Assembly (NCBI GenBank): GCA_020725025.1 | Contig: DYFV01000021.1 | Span: 1-64,000, forward strand | Source: Azoarcus sp. | GTDB lineage: Bacteria > Pseudomonadota > Gammaproteobacteria > Burkholderiales > Rhodocyclaceae | DNA: 64,000 nucleotides | Reading direction: 5' to 3' | Shown: positions 1 through 10,887 of the stretch, piece after piece | Position numbering within the stretch: the first letter of the stretch is position 1 | How the letters are laid out: the number at the start of each line of letters is the position of its first letter | Notes under the pieces: generated by a model | Told to the model about the DNA's origin: nothing | Database searches by the model: none | What the model saw: the letters and a program-made list of their open reading frames with translations, nothing else | Translations under genes and position numbers: made by a program

Positions 1-252
1 GCATCATGTTCTCGCGCATGGTCTGCATGTGCTCCATGAGGAGCTTCTGGCGCTCTTCGGGCGTGCCCGCCTTGGCGATTCGGTCGAGCTGGACCTGCAT
101 CTTGGTCGCGTTCTCCTGCATGCGCTCCACGGCCTTCTCGGGGGACTGCGCGGCGGCGCCCGCCTGCTGCTCGGGGTGATGCTCGTCGACGGCCCAGGCC
201 GGTGCGGCCAGCATCAGCGCGGCGGCCAGCGTGGTGAGTGTCTTTTTCATGA
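1..252 (-). CDS. Periplasmic His/Met-rich protein, 3' end cut by the window
   Basis: The visible 84 codons start at an ATG preceded by AAGGAG seven bases upstream. Residues 1-20 form a signal peptide (MKKTLTTLAAALMLAAPAWA), after which comes a short charged region with DEHHPEQQ and then a predicted helix rich in Met and Gln (ERMQEN, TKMQVQ, MEHMQTMRENMM). It starts 42 bases after the copper ATPase stop on the same strand, so it is probably the last gene of that copper operon. A periplasmic copper-binding role is inferred from the position and from the Met/His content; no named family was recognised. The C-terminus lies outside the window. Confidence 0.7.
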
Positions 253-294
253 TCGATCTCCTTCGGAACGCCGCCTTCGGGGCGGCTCTGTGGG

Positions 295-2653
<2,359 letters not shown>

Positions 2654-2661
<8 letters not shown>

Positions 2662-2809
2662 GGTTGCGCTTCTCCCCGTCGCGCCGCGCCGCGTAGATCT
2701 GGTCCGGCGCGCTGCAGCACGGGCCCGCCTTCGCATTGCGGTGGGCACGTTCGTTCTCGGCCATCCAGGCGCGTAGCCGCGCGAGCAGGGTCTTCAGTCG
2801 TTCCAGCAT
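2654..2809 (-). CDS. 51-residue basic peptide with a CC motif
   Basis: This short gene begins with ATG after a GGGGAGA-like Shine-Dalgarno sequence and ends in a TGA that overlaps the ATG of the copper ATPase. The product is a predicted basic helix ([20 protein letters not shown]) followed by [12 protein letters not shown] and a charged tail. It has no signal peptide and no membrane segment. The adjacent cysteines and the translational coupling to CopA suggest a cytoplasmic copper carrier or an accessory of the pump, but this is inference; I do not recognise the family. It reads in frame with a longer open frame that is antisense-like noise upstream, so only the coupled start is supported. 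Confidence 0.6.
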
Positions 2810-2841
2810 TGCAGTCTCCCCTCTGAGGATAGACGGCAGGC

Positions 2842-3495
2842 CTAGCGATTCGTCGGGGCGTCGCCGTCGAAGCGCGGGATGAAGCCTGGGGTGCGTCGTG
2901 CGTAGGCCTCCCACTGCGCGCCGAATGCTGCCGCGGCCTCGCATTCCTCTCGCCGGGCGAGGTGCACGTAGGCGAATGCGAGCACCGGGAACATGGCGAG
3001 CGTGATGAGCGTCGGCCATTGCAGAAGGAAACCCAGCACGATCAGCAGGAAGGCCAGGTACTGGGGATGCCGCACCCGGGCATAGGGCCCGGTGGTCGCG
3101 AGCGCTCCGTTGGTCTGCGCCGCGTAAAGCACCTTCCACGCGGCGGCGAGCAGCCAGAAACCGCCGCCGATGAGGACGACGGAAATCAGGTGGAAGGGGC
3201 CGAAGTGCGGGTTGGTGCGCCAGCCGAACATGACCTCCAGCAGATGTCCCGAGTCGTGGGCGAGAAAGTCCACGCCCGGGAACTGTTGCGCGAGCCAGCC
3301 CGAGAGCAGGTAGATGGTGAGCGGGAAGCCGTACATCTCGGCGAAGAGCGCCACAACGAAGGCGGAATACATGCCCAGCGAACGCCAATCGCGCCCATTG
3401 GCGGGCTTGAAGAAGCTTGCCGCAAAGACGATGAAGACCACCGAGTTGATGGCCACCAGCCCCCACAGGCCGTAGGCGGAGCCGGCGTCGCTCAC
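2842..3495 (-). CDS. Isoprenylcysteine carboxyl methyltransferase-like membrane protein
   Basis: The protein has 217 residues, starts at GTG after GGGGGA, and overlaps the upstream stop as GTGA. It carries about five hydrophobic segments and the C-terminal signature of the ICMT / phospholipid methyltransferase family: [14 protein letters not shown] (about residue 130) with a later RREE. These enzymes transfer a methyl group from S-adenosylmethionine to a lipid or lipidated substrate at the membrane. Members of this family recur in bacterial copper and heavy-metal clusters, where their substrate is not established. Here it sits between a DUF2933 gene and a small Cys peptide upstream of copA. 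Confidence 0.8.
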   Translation of the reverse strand: MSDAGSAYGLWGLVAINSVVFIVFAASFFKPANGRDWRSLGMYSAFVVALFAEMYGFPLTIYLLSGWLAQQFPGVDFLAHDSGHLLEVMFGWRTNPHFGPFHLISVVLIGGGFWLLAAAWKVLYAAQTNGALATTGPYARVRHPQYLAFLLIVLGFLLQWPTLITLAMFPVLAFAYVHLARREECEAAAAFGAQWEAYARRTPGFIPRFDGDAPTNR

Positions 3496-3761
3496 GATTC
3501 GTCCCCCGTGTCGCGACGGTGGCGGTGTCCGTGGCCGCCGCCGTGCATGAAGAAGTGCATCAGCGGGCACGCGAGCAAGATGAGCCACGGCAGCCAGCCG
3601 ATCACGTGGGCGCGGTGCTCGAGGACGAGCAGGAACAGCGCGATTGCGGCAAGGCCGGCGAAGATCCACCAGGTGCGTCCGCGTCCCGCGCGCACTGGCG
3701 CCTGCGACCGTGCATCGGGGCGGCGGGGGGCGGTGTCGTCCGCATGTTCGTGAGTGCTCAC
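3492..3761 (-). CDS. DUF2933-like small membrane protein
   Basis: From the GTG start (GAGGGG six bases upstream) this gives 89 residues: a polar N-terminus with STHEHADD, two closely spaced hydrophobic stretches ([14 protein letters not shown] and [18 protein letters not shown]) and a His-rich tail ([13 protein letters not shown]). That layout matches the DUF2933 family found next to copper and silver resistance genes. An ATG ten codons upstream (base 3791) is possible but lacks a ribosome-binding site. It is the first gene of the leftward copper operon, and its His-rich C-terminus could bind metal; the function itself is unknown. Confidence 0.75.
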   Translation of the reverse strand: MSTHEHADDTAPRRPDARSQAPVRAGRGRTWWIFAGLAAIALFLLVLEHRAHVIGWLPWLILLACPLMHFFMHGGGHGHRHRRDTGDES

Positions 3762-3826
3762 GGAAGTCCCCTCGCAGTCGGTCGGTTTCATTATCGACCC
3801 GGCTTGCCGACAGCATCCTGACGCGA

Positions 3827-3846
3827 GGATTACGCCGGCGTAATCC
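3827..3846. promoter_or_regulatory. Perfect 20-bp palindrome, putative CopR/CusR-type operator
   Basis: GGATTACGCCGGCGTAATCC is a perfect inverted repeat with the core ATTAC-N6-GTAAT at 3829-3844. It lies between the leftward copper operon (start 3761) and the rightward GH15 gene (start 3998). The same core occurs at 16556-16571 in front of the second copper operon. OmpR-family copper regulators bind palindromes of this kind; which protein binds here is inferred, because no such regulator is encoded in the window. Confidence 0.65.
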
Positions 3847-3997
3847 GCGCGGAGGCGCGCGCGACCCTGGCCGCCATAGCAATTCACGTACGCGCCCGCG
3901 CCGCGCCGATCACCCGGGCACCGTCCTTGCAACTCCGCGGGCACATGGCGCGGCCTTGCCGCCGTGCCGGTTGCCGACTGCCCGGAAAGAGGCGCTT

Positions 3998-5833
3998 ATG
4001 GCGGACGCGCGCACGGCCTACCGGCCGATCGCTGACTACGCGCTCATTGGAAACACGCACTCGGCGGCGCTGATCGGGAGCGACGGCAGCATCGACTGGT
4101 GCTGCCTGCCGCATTTCGACAGCGGCGCGGTGTTCTGCCGCCTGCTCGATGCGGCGCGGGGCGGATATTTCCGGGTGGGGCCGGACGGCGAGTACCAGGC
4201 CACCCGTCGCTACGCCGAAAGCACGGCCGTGCTCGAGACCGACTTCACCACCGCGCGGGGGCGTGCGCGGCTGACCGATTTCATGCACAGCGGGCGGATC
4301 GCGCAAAGCCGCCTGGGCGACGAGGACCCGCACTGCCATCGCCTGCTGCGCCGGATCGAGGGGTTGGACGGCGAGATCGAGCTCGCGCTCGAGTTCCGGC
4401 CGACCTTCGATTTCGCGCGGCGTTCGGCGAGTCTCGCGCCCGCACCGGCGGGCGTGCTCGCCATGAGCGGCGACGAACGGCTTGTGTTGCGCCTGGAGCC
4501 GGCGATGCATCTGGAGCTCGCCGGTGATCTCGCGCACGGACGCTTGCGCGTGCGGGCCGGGGAGCGGATATGGATCGTGCTGTCGCATGCCGACGCGCAG
4601 AGCGGGGAGGCCGCGCTGGAGATCGCCGACCCCGACACGCTGCTCGTCGAGACGTACGGTCACTGGCGCGAGTGGGATGCCCTGTGCACCTACGAGGGGC
4701 CGTTCGAGCCCTGCGTGCGCCTGTCCGCACGGGTGCTGAAGCTGCTCACCTTCGGGCCGACGGGTGGGCTCGTCGCCGCACCCACCTGCTCGCTGCCCGA
4801 GCAGATCGGCGGCGTGCGCAACTGGGACTACCGCTACTCCTGGCTGCGCGACTCGGCGCTGGTGCTGCACGCGCTCATGTCCATCGGCTACCACCAGGCG
4901 GCCCTGGATTTCTTCACCTGGCTGGAAGACCTTTGCGACGGCGAGTGCCGGGACATGCAGATCATGTATCGCCTGGACGGCGGGCGCGACATGCCGGAGG
5001 TGGAACTCGCGCACCTGCAGGGCTACCGCGGCTCGGCGCCCGTGCGCCTGGGAAACGCCGCCGCCGGACAGACCCAGCTCGACGTCTATGGCCACGTACT
5101 CGACGCCGCATCGGTGTGCCTCTCCGCCATGAAACACCCTATCCGGCAAGGGCTCATGCGCGTGCTCGGCTACCTCGCCGATCAGGCGGCGACGCGATGG
5201 AACGAGCCCGACCACGGCCTTTGGGAGGCTCGCTGCAAGCCGCGTCACTACCTGTCGTCCAAGCTGATGTGCTGGGTCGCGCTGGACCGGGCGGTGCGCC
5301 TCGCGGGGCAGGGCAAGCTCAGCGGCGACGTCGGGCGCTGGCGGCGCGAGCGCGACGCGGTGCGCCGGGCGATCCTCGAGCGCGGCTACGACGCCTCGGC
5401 GCGCGCCTTCACCCAGGTGCTGGGCGAGCCCCAACTCGACGCGAGCGCGCTGTTGATGCCGCTCGTGGGCTTCCTGCCGGCCAGCGACGAGCGGGTGCGC
5501 CATACGGTCGAGAGCATCAGGAAGCGGTTGACCGCCGACGGCCTGGTCTACCGCTACCTGGGCGGCGACGGCGTGGCGGGCGGCGAGGCGACCTTCGCGA
5601 TCTGCACCTTCTGGCTCGCCGACAACCTCGCGCTGCAGGGGCGCATCGATGAGGCGGAGGAGCTGGTGCAGCGGGTCCTCGCCTTCGGCAGCGACCTCGG
5701 CCTGCTCTCCGAGGAAATCGACCCGAGGAGCGGCTTGCTGCTCGGCAACTACCCCCAGGGTTTCACCCATCTCGCGCTCATCCATTCGGCGCTCACGATC
5801 AGCCGCGCGCGGCGCGGCAAGGCACGGTCATGA
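3998..5833 (+). CDS. Glycoside hydrolase family 15 protein (glucoamylase/trehalase-like)
   Basis: From the ATG preceded by GGAAAGAGG the product has 611 residues and no signal peptide, so it is probably cytoplasmic. GH15 enzymes hydrolyse alpha-glucosidic bonds (glucoamylase, alpha,alpha-trehalase). Supporting motifs are the N-terminal sandwich start (ADYALIGNTHSAALIG, DGSIDWCCLPHFDS), the (alpha/alpha)6 barrel signature GGVRNWDYRYSWLRDSA, a later CWVALDRAVRLA, and the C-terminal catalytic region LLSEEIDPRSG...GNYPQGFTHL. Its stop overlaps the next gene's ATG, so the two are coupled. Trehalase versus glucodextranase activity cannot be told from sequence; many bacterial homologues of this length act on trehalose. 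Confidence 0.88.
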   Translation: MADARTAYRPIADYALIGNTHSAALIGSDGSIDWCCLPHFDSGAVFCRLLDAARGGYFRVGPDGEYQATRRYAESTAVLETDFTTARGRARLTDFMHSGRIAQSRLGDEDPHCHRLLRRIEGLDGEIELALEFRPTFDFARRSASLAPAPAGVLAMSGDERLVLRLEPAMHLELAGDLAHGRLRVRAGERIWIVLSHADAQSGEAALEIADPDTLLVETYGHWREWDALCTYEGPFEPCVRLSARVLKLLTFGPTGGLVAAPTCSLPEQIGGVRNWDYRYSWLRDSALVLHALMSIGYHQAALDFFTWLEDLCDGECRDMQIMYRLDGGRDMPEVELAHLQGYRGSAPVRLGNAAAGQTQLDVYGHVLDAASVCLSAMKHPIRQGLMRVLGYLADQAATRWNEPDHGLWEARCKPRHYLSSKLMCWVALDRAVRLAGQGKLSGDVGRWRRERDAVRRAILERGYDASARAFTQVLGEPQLDASALLMPLVGFLPASDERVRHTVESIRKRLTADGLVYRYLGGDGVAGGEATFAICTFWLADNLALQGRIDEAEELVQRVLAFGSDLGLLSEEIDPRSGLLLGNYPQGFTHLALIHSALTISRARRGKARS

Positions 5834-7287
5834 ACGACACCGCCAGGACCCGTCACGACTCGCCCGCCATGGCCGAGCACATGCAGGAAATGCGCAGCAT
5901 GCACTTCGCCATGCTGTGGGTGCACTACGCCAACATCCTGCTCGGCGCCTGGCTTCTCTTCAGCCCGCTCGCCTTCGGCGTGTTCGACGCGCAGCCCTTC
6001 AGCGACGCGGTGATGCGGGTGACCACCGAGCGCGAGCTGGCCGCCCCGGGCGAGCGGCTCGCCTGGGGCGGCTGGAGCGACATGGCGAGCGGCGCCCTGA
6101 TCATGCTCTTCGGCGCGCTATCGCTCTCGCCGCGCTTTTCCTGGGCGCAGTGGGCCAACGCCGCCGTGGGCACCTGGCTGCTGTTCGCGCCGCTGGTCTT
6201 CTGGACGCCGAGCGCCGCCGTCTACAACAACGACACCCTGATCGGGGCGCTGGTGATCACCTTCTCCATCCTGGTGCCGATGATGCCCGGCATGAGCCAC
6301 GCATCCATGATGGACAAGTCGGACCTGCCGCCGGGCTGGACCTACTCGCCCTCGACCTACCTGCAGCGCCTGCCCATCGTGGCCCTGGGCTTCGTCGGCT
6401 TTCTCATCGCGCGCCAGCTCACCGCGTATCAGCTGGGACACGCTGACGGGGTGTGGGAGCCCTTCTTCGCCGGCGAAGGGGTGGAGAACGGCACCGAGAC
6501 CATCATCACCTCGGACGTGTCGAAGGCCTGGCCGATCGCCGACGCCGGGCTGGGCGCGGTGAGCTACATGTTCGAGGTGCTGATGGGGGTGATGGGCGAC
6601 CGGCGGCGCTGGCGCACCATGCCCTGGATGGTGGCGGCCTTCGGCGTCGTGGTGGTGCCCCTGGGGGTGGTCAGCATCTACTTCATCATCATCCAGCCGA
6701 TCATGATCGGCACCTGGTGCACCCTGTGCCTCGCGGCCGCCTTCGCCATGCTGGTGATGATCCCCTACACCCTGGACGAGCTGGTGGCGATGGGGCAGTT
6801 CCTGGTGCGCAGCCACCGTCGCGGCGAGCCCTTCTGGCGCACTTTCTTCACCGGCGGGGCCGAGCCCGAGGGCGGGCAGGACCGGCACCCGGGCTTCGAC
6901 GCGCCGCTCGCCGCCTCGACGGCCTCGGCCGTGCGCGGGGTGACCGTGCCGTGGACGCTTGCCGCGAGCGCGCTGCTCGGTGCGTCGCTGATGTTCACCC
7001 GCATCCTGTTCGGCACCGAACCGCCCCTGGCCCACAGCGACCACCTTGTCGGGGCGCTGATCGTCACCTTCGCGATCATGGCCATGGCCGAGGTGGGGCG
7101 CACGCTGCGCTACGCCAACGTCGCCTTCGGCGCGTGGCTCGTCGCGGCGCCGTGGCTCCTCGACGGCGCCGGCACGGGGGGCGCGCTATACGGCGTGATC
7201 ATGGGCGTGTTGGTGATCGCGCTCAGCCTGCCGCGGGGGCGGCGCAGTGCCGAGCACTACGGTGGCTGGGACCGGTGGGTGGTCTGA
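5830..7287 (+). CDS. SPW-repeat / vitamin K epoxide reductase family membrane protein
   Basis: This is a 485-residue polytopic membrane protein overlapping the GH15 stop codon (ATGA). Residues about 25-140 and about 365-485 resemble SPW repeats: paired hydrophobic helices with GAWLLFSPLAFG, GTWLLFAPLVFW and GAWLVAAPWLLD. The middle, about 175-320, is VKOR-like, with YQLGHADGVWEPFF, TSDVSKAWPI and the CXXC pair in GTWCTLCLA (about 297). VKOR enzymes reoxidise thiol partners with quinone. I see no other cysteines, so the loop pair that relays electrons in canonical VKORs is absent, which makes disulfide formation uncertain. The function of this fused family is not established. Confidence 0.8.
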   Translation: MNDTARTRHDSPAMAEHMQEMRSMHFAMLWVHYANILLGAWLLFSPLAFGVFDAQPFSDAVMRVTTERELAAPGERLAWGGWSDMASGALIMLFGALSLSPRFSWAQWANAAVGTWLLFAPLVFWTPSAAVYNNDTLIGALVITFSILVPMMPGMSHASMMDKSDLPPGWTYSPSTYLQRLPIVALGFVGFLIARQLTAYQLGHADGVWEPFFAGEGVENGTETIITSDVSKAWPIADAGLGAVSYMFEVLMGVMGDRRRWRTMPWMVAAFGVVVVPLGVVSIYFIIIQPIMIGTWCTLCLAAAFAMLVMIPYTLDELVAMGQFLVRSHRRGEPFWRTFFTGGAEPEGGQDRHPGFDAPLAASTASAVRGVTVPWTLAASALLGASLMFTRILFGTEPPLAHSDHLVGALIVTFAIMAMAEVGRTLRYANVAFGAWLVAAPWLLDGAGTGGALYGVIMGVLVIALSLPRGRRSAEHYGGWDRWVV

Positions 7288-7308
7288 GGCGGCACCGTGA
7301 ATTCGTGC

Positions 7309-7336
7309 TTGCTTTTCATTCGTTCGATCGTTAGAT
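7309..7336 (+). promoter_or_regulatory. Sigma-70-like promoter of the ArsR-rhodanese gene
   Basis: TTGCTT at 7309-7314 and TTAGAT at 7331-7336 are separated by 16 bases. The expected transcription start falls at or next to the ATG at 7344, so the mRNA may be leaderless or nearly so; no convincing Shine-Dalgarno sequence precedes that ATG. Read from sequence only. Confidence 0.4.
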
Positions 7337-7345
7337 TGAGTGAAT
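7318..7345. promoter_or_regulatory. Imperfect 28-bp inverted repeat overlapping promoter and start codon
   Basis: ATTC...GAAT arms with internal TC, ATC / GAT, GA matches give 9 of 14 symmetric positions centred near 7331. It covers the -10 element and the first two bases of the ATG. ArsR-family repressors usually bind such AT-containing dyads at their own promoter, so this is a candidate autoregulatory operator. Confidence 0.4.
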
Positions 7346-8015
7346 GGAAAAACGCAAACTCAAGGATCTGCTGTACGAACAGGTCGCCCGCATCGGCAAG
7401 GCGGTTTCCAGCCCGAAGCGGCTGGAGCTGCTGGAAGTGCTCGCCCAGGGTGAGAAGACGGTCGAAGAGCTGGCGGGCGAGCTCTCCATCGACATCAAGC
7501 TCGCCAGCGCGCACCTGAAGGCCCTGAAGGACGCCCGGCTGGTGGACTCCCGCCGCGAGGGCAAGTACGTGATCCATCGCCTGAGCGGGGCCGACGTCGC
7601 GGGGCTGTGGGTGAGCCTGCGCGAGGTGGCCGAGGAGCACCTGCTGGAGCTGCGCATGGCCCTCGACCAGATGACGGCCGATCCTTCGAAGCTCACCTCG
7701 CTGGGCCGGGAGGCGCTTCTCGAGCAGGCCCGCGGCGGCGCGGTCGTGGTCATCGACGTGCGCCCGCGGGACGAGTACGACACCGCCCACCTGCCGTGCG
7801 CCCGCTCCATGCCGGTGGCCGAGATCGAGCGGCGCCTGTCGGAGCTGCCCCGCGACAAGGAGATCGTCGCCTACTGCCGCGGCCCGTTCTGCCTCCTCTC
7901 CGACGAGGCGGTGCGCCTGCTCGCGGCCAAGGGCTATCGCGTGAGCAAGATCGCCGACGGGGTGAGCGAGTGGCAGGCGGCGGGGCTTCCGGTCGAAGGC
8001 AGCGCCACGCATTGA
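7344..8015 (+). CDS. ArsR-family regulator fused to a rhodanese domain
   Basis: In this 223-residue cytoplasmic protein, residues about 10-95 form a winged helix of the ArsR/SmtB type (AVSSPKRLELLEVL, SIDIKLASAHLKALKDA, GKYVIHRLSG). Residues about 120-215 form a rhodanese domain (VVVIDVRPRDEYDTAHLP) with active-site loop CRGPFCLLS, so a catalytic Cys is present. A fused rhodanese suggests that the repressor senses sulfane sulfur or persulfide rather than a metal. It heads a co-directional cluster of sulfur genes (8047-12296) and is probably autoregulated through the dyad at 7318. Both domain assignments are clear; the ligand is inferred. Confidence 0.9.
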   Translation: MEKRKLKDLLYEQVARIGKAVSSPKRLELLEVLAQGEKTVEELAGELSIDIKLASAHLKALKDARLVDSRREGKYVIHRLSGADVAGLWVSLREVAEEHLLELRMALDQMTADPSKLTSLGREALLEQARGGAVVVIDVRPRDEYDTAHLPCARSMPVAEIERRLSELPRDKEIVAYCRGPFCLLSDEAVRLLAAKGYRVSKIADGVSEWQAAGLPVEGSATH

Positions 8016-8046
8016 GAACCATCACCACGTCCAGGAGGGGAGAGCG

Positions 8047-8502
8047 ATGAATACGATCATCAAGGGTTTCGCGGCAGTCACGCTGACCGCGCTCGCAGCG
8101 GCGACGGGCTACGCGGCGGAACACGGCTCGATGGCCGTACCCGGCGCGGTCGATCCTGCCGGGCGCAGGGTGCTCACCTTCATCGCCAAGGATCCTCCCG
8201 GGGTGCGCTGCAACGGCAACCTGCAGGTCGCCGCGGAGCTCGCCAATACCTATCGCGTCCCGATCCAGCTCCTGCCCGCGAGCCTCGCACCGGGCCTGCC
8301 GGCGCCCGCGGTCTTCTACGGCGAGCAGGTGATCGTGGCGGACGGCAAGGATCACAACGGCGTGGCGAGCTTCCAGATCGTGGCCGACGTCCTCGACGTG
8401 GAAGGCGTGCCGCGGCAGGCGAAGGAGGGCCTGCTGTTCAACGAGAAGGTGCGCGTCGATTTCGACGCGCTGAAGGCGAGCATCAAGACGGGAGGAAAGT
8501 GA
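8047..8502 (+). CDS. Small secreted protein, possibly thioredoxin-like with a single Cys
   Basis: The 151-residue product has a signal peptide ending near ATGYAAEHG, and the ATG follows GGAGGGGAGAGCG. The mature part alternates beta and alpha segments: RRVLTFIAKDPPGVRCNGN, a helix VAAELANTY, a strand RVPIQLLP, then LPAPAVFYGEQVIVADG and a C-terminal helix. This resembles a thioredoxin-like fold, with PAPAV at the cis-Pro position and one cysteine (GVRCNG) instead of a CXXC pair. I do not recognise a named family. Its place directly before a DsrE gene suggests a periplasmic sulfur-carrier role, which is inference. Confidence 0.6.
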   Translation: MNTIIKGFAAVTLTALAAATGYAAEHGSMAVPGAVDPAGRRVLTFIAKDPPGVRCNGNLQVAAELANTYRVPIQLLPASLAPGLPAPAVFYGEQVIVADGKDHNGVASFQIVADVLDVEGVPRQAKEGLLFNEKVRVDFDALKASIKTGGK

Positions 8503-8503
8503 A

Positions 8504-8854
8504 GTGGCGACCACGCTCTTCATCCTCAACGACGCCCCCTACGGCAACGAGCGCGCCTACAACGCGTTGCGCCTGGCCGGAGCCATCGCCGGAAAGCCGG
8601 ACCAGCGGGTGCGCCTCTTCCTGATGGCCGACGCGGTCGGCTGCGCCAAGGCCGGCCAGAAGGTGCCGGAGGGCTACTACAACGTGCAGCTCATGCTGGG
8701 CAAGGTGCTGCGCCAGGGCGAGGTCGCCCTGTGCGGCACCTGCATGGACGCGCGCGGCATGAGCGAGGCGGAGACGGTCGAGGGCGCCCGGCGCTCGACG
8801 TTGGCCGAGCTCGCGCAGTGGACCGTCGAGGCGGACAAGGTGTTGGTGTTCTAG
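8504..8854 (+). CDS. DsrE/DsrF-like sulfur-relay family protein
   Basis: This gives 116 residues from GTG, with GGAGG eight bases upstream and only one base after the previous stop. The fold markers are TTLFILNDAPYGNERAYNALRLAG at the N-terminus, RVRLFLMADAV in the middle and the cysteine-bearing LCGTCMDARGM (about 80-90) where DsrE-type proteins carry their persulfide-accepting Cys. DsrE-family proteins pass sulfane sulfur between partners in the cytoplasm. With a persulfide-dioxygenase-like enzyme next door, a role in handling sulfide-derived persulfide is likely. The family call is firm; its partners are inferred. Confidence 0.85.
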   Translation: MATTLFILNDAPYGNERAYNALRLAGAIAGKPDQRVRLFLMADAVGCAKAGQKVPEGYYNVQLMLGKVLRQGEVALCGTCMDARGMSEAETVEGARRSTLAELAQWTVEADKVLVF

Positions 8855-8865
8855 GAGGTTCGATC

Positions 8866-9603
8866 ATGTTTTTCAGGCAGCTGGCCACGCGCGAATCCAC
8901 GCTCTCCTACTTCTTCGGCTGCGCAGGACATGCGACGGCGGTGGCGGTCGACGTCGTCGCGGGCGACGAGGACTGGTTCGCCGAGGAGGCGCGCAAAGCG
9001 GCGGTGGAGATCCGCTACGTGATCGACACCCATGTCCACGCCGACCACTACTCGGGCGGCCGTGCGCTGGCGCAGCGGGTGGGCGCACCCTATTGCCTGC
9101 ACGAGTCGAACGCGGGCCGCGTCAAGTTCGACTTCCAGCCGCTGAGCGACGGTGAGATCCTCGACGTCGGCAACGTCAAGGTCGAGGTGCTCCACACGCC
9201 GGGCCACACCCCCGACAGCGTCTGCCTGCTCGTGACCGACATGCGCCGGGGCGAGGCGCCCTGGTTCGTGCTCACCGGCGATACCCTGTTCGTGGGCGCC
9301 GTGGGCCGGCCCGACCTCGCCGGCCGGGAAACGGAGATGGCAGGCGCCCTCCACGACAGCCTGCATGCAAGACTGCTGCCGCTGCCGGACGCGCTGGAGA
9401 TCTTTCCCGGCCACCAGGCGGGCAGCGTGTGCGGCGCGGGGCTGTCCGGCAAGCCGTCGTCGACCCTGGCCTTCGAAAAACGCTGGAATCCTGCGCTCGC
9501 CATGGATCGCGCGGCCTTCATCGACCATCTGACGGGGGAGATCCCGCCCCGGCCGGCGGAGATGGATACCATGGTCCGCGCCAACCTGGGCCTGGCGGGC
9601 TGA
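8866..9603 (+). CDS. Metallo-beta-lactamase-fold hydrolase, persulfide dioxygenase-like
   Basis: The ATG chosen has AGGAGG seven bases upstream and gives 245 residues. The metal site is complete: THVHADHYSGG (about 51-60), HTPGHTPDS, LTGDTLFVGAVGRPDLAG and FPGHQAG. The GRPDLAG segment is typical of the ETHE1/Blh branch, which oxidises glutathione persulfide to sulfite with a single iron. The conserved late segment TLAFEKRWNPAL also fits that branch. Together with the ArsR-rhodanese regulator and the DsrE protein it makes a small sulfide-detoxification unit. A plain glyoxalase II function is the main alternative and is less likely by context. Confidence 0.82.
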   Translation: MFFRQLATRESTLSYFFGCAGHATAVAVDVVAGDEDWFAEEARKAAVEIRYVIDTHVHADHYSGGRALAQRVGAPYCLHESNAGRVKFDFQPLSDGEILDVGNVKVEVLHTPGHTPDSVCLLVTDMRRGEAPWFVLTGDTLFVGAVGRPDLAGRETEMAGALHDSLHARLLPLPDALEIFPGHQAGSVCGAGLSGKPSSTLAFEKRWNPALAMDRAAFIDHLTGEIPPRPAEMDTMVRANLGLAG

Positions 9604-9606
9604 CCG

Positions 9607-10857
9607 ATGCACACCGCCTCGGTCCCGATCCGGCTCGGCCTGCGCGAGAACCTCGGCCAGTTCGCGTTGCTGGTGCTGGTGAACGCCTTCGTCGGCGCCA
9701 TGGTGGGCCTCGAGCGCAGCATCCTGCCGGCCATCGCCGAAGAAGAATTCGACATCGCGGCACGCACCGCGATCCTCTCCTTCATCGTCGTCTTCGGCGT
9801 CACCAAGGCGCTCACCAACTACTTCGCCGGGCGGCTTTCCGACCGCTACGGGCGCAAGCACGTGCTGGTCGCGGGCTGGCTGGTGGCGATCCCGGTGCCC
9901 TTCATGCTCATGTGGGCGCCCGACTGGGACTGGGTGGTGGCCGCCAACGTGCTGCTCGGCGTGAGCCAGGGGCTCACCTGGTCCACCACGGTGATCATGA
10001 AGATCGACCTGGTGGGCCCGAAGCAGCGGGGCCTGGCGATGGGCCTGAACGAGTTCGCCGGCTACTTCGCGGTGGCGGCGAGCGCGCTCGCCACCGGCTG
10101 GCTTGCCGCAGCGTACGGGTTGCGGCCGCAGCCCTTCTACCTGGGCGTGGCCTATGTCGCCCTGGGGCTGCTGCTTTCCGCGCTCGCGGTGCGCGAGACG
10201 CGCCACCACGTCGCCCACGAGGTGCGTACCCACCACGCCACCGGTGCGGGGGACGCGCTTACCCAGGCGGAGGTCTTCCGCCGCACCTCGCTCACCGACC
10301 GCAATCTCTCCAGCGTGAGCCAGGCGGGGCTGGTGAACAATCTCAACGACGGCATGGCCTGGGGGCTCTTCCCGCTGCTCTTCGCCGCCGCGGGGATGAC
10401 GCTCGCCGAGATCGGCGTGCTCGCCGCGATCTATCCTGCAGTGTGGGGCGTCACCCAGATCTTCACCGGCGCGCTCTCCGACCGCATCGGACGCAAGGGC
10501 CTCATCGTTGGAGGCATGTGGGTGCAGACGGCGGGCATCGCGATCACCGCGGCGGGCTCGGACTTCTCCGCCTTCGGGCTCGGCGGGGTGCTGCTCGGCC
10601 TCGGCACCGCCATGGTCTATCCGACGCTGCTCGCCGCCATCGGCGACGTCGCGCACCCGACCTGGCGCGCCTCGGCGGTAGGTGTGTACCGCCTGTGGCG
10701 GGACCTGGGCTACGCGGTCGGCGCGCTGCTCGCGGGGATCACCGCGGACCTCTTCGGCCTCGCCGCGGCGGTCTGGGTGGTGGCGTTGCTCACCTTCCTG
10801 TCCGGCGTCGTCGCGGCGCTCCGGATGCGTGAAACCCTGGCGCGGCGACCGTCGTGA
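9607..10857 (+). CDS. MFS transporter
   Basis: This is a 416-residue protein with about twelve hydrophobic segments, starting three bases after the previous stop. The loop motif GRLSDRYGRK (about 75) and its echo in the second half, GALSDRIGRK, are the major facilitator superfamily signature. A long polar loop near the middle (RETRHHVAHEVRTHHATG) splits the two six-helix halves. The substrate is unknown; its place in the persulfide cluster suggests export of sulfite, thiosulfate or another sulfur product, which is inference. Confidence 0.85.
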   Translation: MHTASVPIRLGLRENLGQFALLVLVNAFVGAMVGLERSILPAIAEEEFDIAARTAILSFIVVFGVTKALTNYFAGRLSDRYGRKHVLVAGWLVAIPVPFMLMWAPDWDWVVAANVLLGVSQGLTWSTTVIMKIDLVGPKQRGLAMGLNEFAGYFAVAASALATGWLAAAYGLRPQPFYLGVAYVALGLLLSALAVRETRHHVAHEVRTHHATGAGDALTQAEVFRRTSLTDRNLSSVSQAGLVNNLNDGMAWGLFPLLFAAAGMTLAEIGVLAAIYPAVWGVTQIFTGALSDRIGRKGLIVGGMWVQTAGIAITAAGSDFSAFGLGGVLLGLGTAMVYPTLLAAIGDVAHPTWRASAVGVYRLWRDLGYAVGALLAGITADLFGLAAAVWVVALLTFLSGVVAALRMRETLARRPS

Positions 10858-10887
10858 GCGACAGGCGTCGGGGGGAGGGATCCGTAT

